Positions 57,193-64,000 of a stretch of 64,000 bases of DNA are shown here, piece after piece; positions within the stretch are counted from its first letter, which is position 1; each line of letters opens with the position of its first letter. The position numbers were made by a program, and so were the translations under genes. The notes beneath the pieces were generated by a model that had not been told where the DNA came from, searched no databases, and saw nothing but the letters and a program-made list of their open reading frames with translations. This stretch comes from Streptomyces hokutonensis (GTDB lineage Bacteria; Actinomycetota; Actinomycetes; Streptomycetales; Streptomycetaceae), in contig NZ_BARG01000031.1 of the NCBI RefSeq assembly GCF_000376565.1, positions 294,195 through 358,194 of the forward strand, read 5' to 3'.

Positions 57193-58617
57193 GTGACGCA
57201 CCCCCGGCAGCCGTCCACAAGACGCACCGCCGTCCTCCGCCGCAGCGCCGTCGTGGCCACCGTCCCCGTCGCCGTCGCGGCCCTGCTCGCCGCCGCGGCG
57301 CCGGACGGAGCCACCACGATCGGCTCGTCAGGCGTGGGCGACCCGTACTTCCCGCTCTCCGGCAACGGCGGCTACCACGTCGCCCACTACGGCCTGACGC
57401 TCCGTTACGACCCGGCGAGCCGCCACCTCGACGGCAAGGCGGTCCTCACCGCCCGCGCCACCGAGAAGCTCACCCGCTTCGACCTCGACTTCAAGGGCCT
57501 GACGATCACCGGCCTGACCGTCGACCACGTCAAGGCCGCCTTCCGCCGCGACGGACAGGAACTCGTCGTCACCCCGCGCAAGGCCCTGCGCAAGGGGCAG
57601 GAGTTCCAGATCGCCGTCACCTACAACGGAGTCCCCAAGCAGGTCACCGACCCGGACGGCTCGGCGGACGGCTGGATCGCCACCGACGACGGCGCCTTCG
57701 TGGCGGGCGAGCCGCAGGGCGCGATGACGTGGTTCCCGGCGAACAGCCACCCCAAGGACAAGTCGTCGTACGACTTCACGATCACCGTCCCTCAGGGACG
57801 CACCGCGGTCGCCAACGGCGTTCTCCAGAGCCAGAAGACGGCGCACGGGAAGACCACCTTCCGTTGGCACGCACCCGAGCCGATGGCCGCCTATCTCGCC
57901 ACCGCGACGGTCGGGAAGTTCAAGGTCGAGCAGTACACCACCCGCGACGGGGTCAAGGTGTACAACGCCGTCGACCCCCGCGAGGCCACCGCCGCCGCGC
58001 CCGTGCTGAAGAAGCTGCCCTCCGTCCTGGAGTGGGAGAGCAAGCTGTTCGGCCCGTACCCGTTCCGCTCGGCAGGGTCGATCGTCGACCACGCCCCGGA
58101 CGTCGGCTACGCCCTGGAGACGCAGGGGCGGCCGATCTACGACTCGGCGCCGGACCTCAGCACCCTCGTGCACGAGAACGCCCACCAGTGGTTCGGCGAC
58201 TCCGTCTCGCTGACCTCCTGGAAGGACATCTGGCTCAACGAGGGCTTCGCCACCTACGCGGAGTGGCTCTACAGCGAGCAGCACGGCGGGAAGACCGCCC
58301 AGCAGACCTTCGACGCGCTGTACGCCCGCGCGGCGACCGACGACCTGTGGGCGTTCCCGCCCGGCGACCCGGGCAGCGGCGCCAACATCTTCGGCACACC
58401 CGTGTACGCCCGCGGGGCCATGGCACTGCACGAACTGCGCCTGGCCGTCGGCGACAAGACCTTCCTCGCGATCCTGCGGGCCTGGGCGGGCGGACACCGC
58501 TACGGGCACGGCACCACCGCACAGTTCATCAGCCTTGCGGAACAGAAGTCGGGGAAGAAGCTGGACGTTCTGTTCCACACCTGGCTCTACACGAAAGGCA
58601 AGCCGGCCAAGCCGTAG
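57193..58617 (+). CDS. Secreted M1-family metallopeptidase
   Basis: A 474-aa precursor starting at GTG 57193, chosen for TAGGAG 6 nt upstream. A signal peptide (RSAVVATVPVAVAALLAAAA) is followed by the M1 beta domain and a zinc site HENAH in TLVHENAHQWFG with Glu in LNEGFATYAEW 18 residues on. The usual exopeptidase G-x-M-E-N motif reads GYALET, as in other secreted streptomycete members. The protein lacks the long C-terminal domains of full aminopeptidase N. It probably trims extracellular peptides. Confidence 0.9.
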   Translation: MTHPRQPSTRRTAVLRRSAVVATVPVAVAALLAAAAPDGATTIGSSGVGDPYFPLSGNGGYHVAHYGLTLRYDPASRHLDGKAVLTARATEKLTRFDLDFKGLTITGLTVDHVKAAFRRDGQELVVTPRKALRKGQEFQIAVTYNGVPKQVTDPDGSADGWIATDDGAFVAGEPQGAMTWFPANSHPKDKSSYDFTITVPQGRTAVANGVLQSQKTAHGKTTFRWHAPEPMAAYLATATVGKFKVEQYTTRDGVKVYNAVDPREATAAAPVLKKLPSVLEWESKLFGPYPFRSAGSIVDHAPDVGYALETQGRPIYDSAPDLSTLVHENAHQWFGDSVSLTSWKDIWLNEGFATYAEWLYSEQHGGKTAQQTFDALYARAATDDLWAFPPGDPGSGANIFGTPVYARGAMALHELRLAVGDKTFLAILRAWAGGHRYGHGTTAQFISLAEQKSGKKLDVLFHTWLYTKGKPAKP

Positions 58618-58658
58618 GAGCTGACGAGTTCCTCACATGTGTCGGTCATCGTCGACTC

Positions 58659-59408
58659 ATGATCACTCGTATGTCCCCGGTCGCACTCGTCGCCGTGTCC
58701 CTGCTTCTCACGGGATGCGGCGGCGGTGCGGTGGCGGCGACGGACCACCCGTCCGCCACTCCCGCTCCCGCCTCCACGCCCCCGGCCTCGCCCTCCTCGG
58801 CGATATCCGCCGAGGCCGCACCCCGCCAACTCCCGGGCGTGGGGCCCAAGACGCTCGCCCGAATACCCGCCGGCACCGAGCAGGTCGTCCTGGTGACCGG
58901 CCGCGGCGCGAACTCCTCCGTCTCCACCCTCGCCCTCTACGAGCGCACCGACGACGGCTGGCAGCGGACCGCGAGCTGGGCCGCGCACAACGCGCTCAGA
59001 GGCTGGTCGAACCACCACATGGCCGGTGACCTGCGCTCACCGATCGGTGTGTACTCGCTCACGGACGCGGGCGGACTGCTCAAGGACCCCGGCACCAAGC
59101 TGTCGTACGACCAGGGCTCGGGCTTCGTCTCGCCAGGCACCGGCTTCGAGGGCGAACCGCTGGCCGGGTCCTTCGACTACGTGATCGCCATCAACTACAA
59201 CCGGCAGCCCGGCACTTCACCCCTCGACTGGACCCGCCCCCTCGGCGCCTCGCGGGGCGGCGGCATCTGGATCCACGTCGACCACGGCGGCCCCACCCAC
59301 GGCTGCGTCAGCATCGCCGAGGACCACATGAAGGAACTGCTGCGCACCCTGGACCCGGCCAGGCATCCCGTGGTCGTCATGGGCGACGCCGCGTCCCTCT
59401 CGCGCTGA
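58659..59408 (+). CDS. L,D-transpeptidase (YkuD-like) lipoprotein
   Basis: A 249-aa protein with a lipobox (LLLTGC near residue 20) and a Pro/Ser/Ala-rich linker. The catalytic block near the C-terminus is GGGIWIHVDHGGPTHGCVSI, with His and Cys in the H-G-C-V-S order of L,D-transpeptidases. These enzymes make 3-3 peptidoglycan cross-links or attach proteins. No typical ribosome-binding site precedes ATG 58659; ATG 58671 is an alternative. It is 18 bp upstream of the response regulator gene, so it may belong to its operon. Confidence 0.85.
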   Translation: MITRMSPVALVAVSLLLTGCGGGAVAATDHPSATPAPASTPPASPSSAISAEAAPRQLPGVGPKTLARIPAGTEQVVLVTGRGANSSVSTLALYERTDDGWQRTASWAAHNALRGWSNHHMAGDLRSPIGVYSLTDAGGLLKDPGTKLSYDQGSGFVSPGTGFEGEPLAGSFDYVIAINYNRQPGTSPLDWTRPLGASRGGGIWIHVDHGGPTHGCVSIAEDHMKELLRTLDPARHPVVVMGDAASLSR

Positions 59409-59426
59409 CCGCCTAGGATCCGCCCA

Positions 59427-60118
<692 letters not shown>

Positions 60119-60122
<4 letters not shown>

Positions 60123-61945
60123 GGCCCCGGATACCGCTGCGCAAGCGGCTGTTGGTCCGGCTGCTCGTCGCCACCGTGCTGATCGCCCTCTGTTCGGTCG
60201 GGGCGACGGCCTGGCTCGCGGTGGAGACCACCACCCGGGCCATCCGGGAGGAACAGGGCCAGGACCTCGCCGACGACACGCGCATCCTCGCGCAGCTCAG
60301 CGGATACGCCGCGACCCACCCCGAGTGGAATGGCGTGCGGCCCACACTCGTCGCCCTGTCGAAGAAGATGGGCCGTCGTATCGCCCTCACCGCCACCGAC
60401 CGCACCCTCATCGCCGACTCCGCGGCGCACGGCACCTCACTGCCGCCCCGCGCCGCCGCGAACATCGACCCGCTGCACACCGACACCTACACGCAGCCCG
60501 GCGCACAGCTCAGCGGCATCGATCCCCGGGTCGTAGGACCCTACCGGCTGCCCGCGAAGGAACGCGCCCGCCTGGAGTTGCTCGCCGAGGACCGGCATCG
60601 GTGCTTCGCCCAGGCCGGGATCGACACGACCATCACGATGACGCCGAGCGGCCGCCCCGTCCTCACCGACGGGGACGGCAACGACGCCAACGGCTATGTG
60701 CCCGAGACATGCGCCGACGGGAAGCTCAACACCCCGACCGCCACCGAGAGCAAGGCGCTGAAGGACCTGATCCTGCGCGCCCAGCCCTGCTATCAGAAGC
60801 AAGGCCTGAAGTTCGCGGTCCCCTACTTCGGCGTCGACGTCTTCGACAAGAGCCTCGGCTCCCGCTACATCACGGGCGCGTACACCAAGCTGGGCGACAA
60901 GGCCGACATCCGCAAGGCGGAGGCCTGCACCGACAGCGCCCGCCGCGCCCAACTCGAGCCCTACGTCGCGCCGGTGGCCGAACTGTTCCTGGGCGGCGGC
61001 GACACCACCGCGCCCCGCTTCGACGTCTCCCCGGCGAACAAGACCAAGGTCGTCGGCGCGGCAGCGGCCGTGCTGGCACTCACCGTCCTGGTGACGGCCG
61101 TGGTCGCCACCCGGCTGGTACGGCCCCTGCGCGTGCTGACCGAGGCGGCCCAGCAGCCGCCGGAGCTGCACGTCCGGGTGCCGGTGCGGACCCGGGACGA
61201 GACCGGCATCCTGGCCGAGGCCTTCAACGACCTCGCCGATCGCCGCGAACGCATGGAGGCCCAGCGCAAGGCCATGGTCAGCGACATCGCCCATGAACTG
61301 CGCAGCCCGCTCACCAACATCCGGGGCTGGCTGGAGGTCACCCGGGACGGCTTCGTCGAACCCGACCCGGCGCTCCTCGGCTCGCTGCACGAGGAGGCGA
61401 TGGTCCTCCAACGCGTCATCGACGACCTCCAGGACCTCGCCGCCGCCGACGCCGGAACCCTGCGGCTGCACCGCGAACCCGTGCGCGTCGAGGACCTCTT
61501 CGACCAGGTCGCCGCCGCGTACCGGGTCACCGCCGACACGGCCGGGGTCGCCCTGCTCACCAAGGCGGACCGCACCCTCTGGCTGGACGCGGACCCGGTC
61601 CGCATGCGCCAGGTGCTCGGCAACCTCGTGTCCAACGCGCTGCGCCACACACCGGTCGACGGCACGGTGACCCTCACCGCGTGGCGCGAGGGCGACCGGG
61701 CCGTCCTGACCGTCACCGACACCGGCACCGGTATCGCGCCCGAGGACCTCCCGCACGTCTTCGAGCGGTTCTGGCGCGCCGACCAGTCCCGCAGCCGCCG
61801 CACCGGGGGCAGTGGCCTCGGCCTGTCCATCGTCCGTGACCTGGCCGCCGCCCACGACGGCACGGTCGAGGCGGCGAGCACACCCGGCACCGGCTCCACG
61901 TTCACCCTGCGGCTTCCCGACTCGCCCTCGCCGGAGGGGAGTTGA
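60119..61945 (+). CDS. Sensor histidine kinase with large Cys-containing extracytoplasmic domain
   Basis: A 608-aa kinase starting at GTG 60119. TM1 lies at about 12-35 and TM2 at about 311-331, followed by HAMP, H392 in DIAHELRSPLTN and the ATPase blocks VLGNLVSNALRH, DTGTGIAP and GGSGLGLSIVRD. The about 275-residue external domain carries four Cys (C162, C198, C224, C270), probably two disulfides, and an acidic DGDGNDANG loop that could bind calcium. The size exceeds most streptomycete sensor domains. It is paired with the response regulator at 59427. Confidence 0.92.
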
Positions 61946-61951
61946 GCGGGG

Positions 61952-63172
61952 TCACTGCTCCCGCAGACCCCACGGCGAGCCGTACGCCGTCAGCAGGTCC
62001 AGGAACGGGCCGGCCGGGAACGCCTCCGGGCCCAGCACTCCCGCGCCGGTCCACGCGCCCGTGGCCAGCAGCTCCAGGGCGATCACCGGGTTGATCGCGG
62101 TCTGCCACACCACGGCCTGGGAGCCGTACTCCGCCATCGACCACTGGTTGTCGACCACGTGGTAGAGGTACACCTCGCGCGGCACCCCGTCCTTCGTGCC
62201 GCGCACCCAGGTGCCCGCGCAGGTCTTGCCGTGCATACGGTCGCCCAGCGTCGCGGGGTCGGGCAGACAGGCGGCGACGACATCCCTCGGCGATACGGCG
62301 ACGGGCCCCGAAGCGCTCGACACGGTGACCGGCTCGGTGCGGTCGAGTCCCAGCAGGTGGAGGGTCTTCAGGGTCCCGATGAACTCGTTGCCCAGCCCGT
62401 ACTTGAAGGTGACCCGCTTCGCGTCGACCCAGCGCGGCACCAGCAGCACCTCCTCGTGCTCCACGTTCACGCACTCCACCGGGCCGATGCCCTCGGGGAA
62501 GTCGAACACCTCGGGTTCGCTGAACGGTTCCGTGGTGAACCAGCCGCGGTCTGCCTCGTAGACGACCGGCGGGTTCAGGCACTCCTCGATCGTGGTCCAG
62601 ATGGAGAAGGAGGGCGCGAAGTCGTAGCCGTCGACGGTGAGGTTGGCGCCGTCGCGGATGCCGATCTCCTCGATCCCGTCGAAGAGTTCGTCGGCGGCGT
62701 ACCGCGCGAACACGTCGGAGAGACCCGGCTCCACCCCCATCCCGACGAGTGCCAGCGCGCCCGCCTTCTCCCACTCGGCCGCGTCCTCGAACTGCGCGTC
62801 CCCGAGCTTGACCCCGCACTCCTCGTACGGCCGGTCCGGATGCGGCCGTGACAACGACATCGCCATGTCGAGGTAGTTCGCACCGGCGGCCCGCGCCGCA
62901 CGGAACAGGGGGAGGACGAAGCGCGGGTCGGTCGCGTTCAGCAGCACGTCGCAGTCGTGCGCGCGCAGCGCCGCGACGACGGCCTCCTCGTCGTTCGCGT
63001 CCAGCCGCTCGGCACGGAACCGGGCGCCGGCGTCCCCGAGCGCGGCGACCGCGGCCTCCGCCCGGGACAGGTCGTAGTCGGCGACCACCATCGCGTCGAA
63101 GAACGGACGCCGGGCCGCGATCCGGGTGATCGCACCACCCACACCACCGGCTCCCACGAGCAGTACACGCAT
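61952..63172 (-). CDS. Saccharopine dehydrogenase-like oxidoreductase
   Basis: A 406-aa enzyme of the saccharopine dehydrogenase-like family. The Rossmann start is RVLLVGAGGVGGAITRIAAR, then VADYDLSRAE, LDANDEEAVVAAL and LLNATDPRFVLPLF. Relatives include lysine-metabolising dehydrogenases, homospermidine-like synthases and unassigned enzymes. It is divergent from a TetR gene, with a 20-bp near-perfect palindrome between them, and converges on the kinase gene with 6 bp between stops. The substrate is unknown. Confidence 0.87.
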   Translation of the reverse strand: MRVLLVGAGGVGGAITRIAARRPFFDAMVVADYDLSRAEAAVAALGDAGARFRAERLDANDEEAVVAALRAHDCDVLLNATDPRFVLPLFRAARAAGANYLDMAMSLSRPHPDRPYEECGVKLGDAQFEDAAEWEKAGALALVGMGVEPGLSDVFARYAADELFDGIEEIGIRDGANLTVDGYDFAPSFSIWTTIEECLNPPVVYEADRGWFTTEPFSEPEVFDFPEGIGPVECVNVEHEEVLLVPRWVDAKRVTFKYGLGNEFIGTLKTLHLLGLDRTEPVTVSSASGPVAVSPRDVVAACLPDPATLGDRMHGKTCAGTWVRGTKDGVPREVYLYHVVDNQWSMAEYGSQAVVWQTAINPVIALELLATGAWTGAGVLGPEAFPAGPFLDLLTAYGSPWGLREQ

Positions 63173-63194
63173 GGCAAGGACTCCTTCAGTGCCG

Positions 63195-63214
63195 TTGTCT
63201 CACCGGTGATACAA
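63195..63214. promoter_or_regulatory. TetR operator between dehydrogenase and TetR genes
   Basis: TTGTCTCACCGGTGATACAA pairs at 9 of 10 positions, only position 5 failing. It sits 22 bp upstream of the dehydrogenase start and 58 bp upstream of the TetR start, so it could control both. Confidence 0.75.
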
Positions 63215-63272
63215 CGCCGGTCGTCGGGATAAGGTCAATGGCGTTGGCATAAGGGCGCACAGGGAGGCCGCG

Positions 63273-63986
63273 ATGCCGAAACCGGTGGTGCCGGAGGAGA
63301 AACGGCGACGGCGCCGTCCGACCAGGAGCGGCACCGTCCTGTCCGAGCAGCTGATCGTCGACACGGCTCTGCGCATGCTCCGCGAACACGGCAGCGCGGG
63401 CCTGACCGCCCGCCGCCTCGGCCTCGCCCTGGACGCCGACCCCAGCACGCTCTACCGCTACTTCCGGGGCATGGACGAACTGACCCTGGCCATCGGTGAC
63501 GCCCTGGTCGGGCAGGCACTGCGCGGCTGGGAGCCGACGGGGGAGTGGCGGGCCGACCTGCGCGCGATCGGCCTGCGCATCCACGCCGCGTACGTCGCCC
63601 ACCCGCAGGCCGCCCAGCTCACGGCGAGCCGCGTCACCGGCCGCGCCAACGAACTGGCCGCCGACGAGGCGGTGCTCGACGTCCTGCGCACGGCCGGCCT
63701 CCCGCTCCCGGACACCGTCCGGATCTACCATGCGTTCATCGACCAGACCCTGGCCTTCGCCGCCCTCGACGCGGCGTCCCTGGCCCTGCCGAGCGCCTCG
63801 CTCCGCGCAGACGAGGCGATGTGGCGCTCGACGTACGCCCGCCTGCCCCGCACCACCCACCCCCGCATCGCCGAGGCGGCCCCGCTGCTGGCAACGCGCA
63901 TGGTCGAGAGCGCGTATCCAACGGCCTTGGAGATGCTGTTGGACAGCGTCGCAGCGCAATTGTCACCGGTTCGACAGGCGCCCTGA
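63273..63986 (+). CDS. TetR-family regulator (TetR_C-like)
   Basis: A 237-aa repressor with a basic lead (EEKRRRRRPTRSG), HTH LSEQLIVDTALRMLREHGSA, GLTARRLGLALDADPSTLYR, YFRGMDEL, and a tetracycline-repressor-like C-terminal domain. It probably represses the divergent saccharopine-dehydrogenase-like gene and itself via the palindrome at 63195-63214. The ligand is unknown. Confidence 0.9.
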   Translation: MPKPVVPEEKRRRRRPTRSGTVLSEQLIVDTALRMLREHGSAGLTARRLGLALDADPSTLYRYFRGMDELTLAIGDALVGQALRGWEPTGEWRADLRAIGLRIHAAYVAHPQAAQLTASRVTGRANELAADEAVLDVLRTAGLPLPDTVRIYHAFIDQTLAFAALDAASLALPSASLRADEAMWRSTYARLPRTTHPRIAEAAPLLATRMVESAYPTALEMLLDSVAAQLSPVRQAP

Positions 63987-64000
63987 AGGGGCGCGGGGCT
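63987..64000. repeat. Possible start of a common intergenic repeat
   Basis: The last 14 bp (AGGGGCGCGGGGCT) right after the TetR stop resemble the opening of an intergenic element that recurs in streptomycete genomes. This is from memory and only the edge is visible. Confidence 0.25.

Overview
The window is very GC-rich, codes on both strands with little intergenic space, uses GTG and TTG starts freely and has strong G/C third-position bias. Gene content is typical of a streptomycete chromosome: Tat/Sec exported hydrolases, many TetR regulators, LtrA, DUF6328, DUF2238, DUF4032, AIM24, a LAL-type LuxR regulator, roadblock proteins and bldA-type TTA codons. I see no rRNA, tRNA, CRISPR array, insertion sequence or prophage. 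About 55 protein genes are supported; the first is cut by the left edge.

Layout. 1-2664: TetR fragment, SnoaL-like protein, LtrA membrane protein, RNase HI with an extra C-terminal Cys/His tail. 2819-5022: four genes of roadblock/DUF4388-like type without kinase or GTPase. 5137-8542: FAD monooxygenase, then an MFS exporter-TetR pair with a double operator. 8539-12346: squalene/phytoene-synthase-like enzyme, secreted type II cholesterol oxidase, aldo/keto reductase. 12393-16357: DUF6328 and DUF2238 genes overlapping tail to tail, an unknown 343-aa protein behind a 19-bp perfect inverted repeat, and a membrane pseudokinase. 16651-21991: TetR plus a divergent SDR / DJ-1 / secreted CrtC-AttH-like / aldehyde dehydrogenase operon. 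22061-27058: MFS transporter under an orphan TetR-type palindrome, PLP dehydratase, and a coupled TPR-polyprenyl synthetase pair. 27233-32805: AIM24, a TerD-CAP fusion, a serine hydrolase and a secreted M4 protease.

33733-40415 is a glycan-harvesting cluster: a ROK regulator, a GH27 alpha-galactosidase, a GH95 enzyme and an SGNH esterase, the three enzymes all exported. The only two TTA codons I could find in the window lie here. 40419-43382 encodes a LAL regulator. 43459-46936 is a translationally coupled redox/signalling operon: receiver-flavoprotein fusion, cNMP-domain histidine kinase, UBP zinc finger. 47057-53434: VOC protein, USP, two inositol/sugar enzymes with a divergent LacI, DUF4032 and an MBL hydrolase. 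53593-63986: AlkB, TetR-FAD dehydrogenase, DUF488, an M1 peptidase, an L,D-transpeptidase next to a two-component system, and a saccharopine-dehydrogenase-like enzyme divergent from a TetR gene.

A recurring theme is small local circuits: seven intergenic regions hold clear palindromic operator candidates, six beside or upstream of a matching regulator gene or its operon partner and one (23842-23859) with no regulator nearby. All functions are inferred from sequence motifs read by eye; no database search was run.
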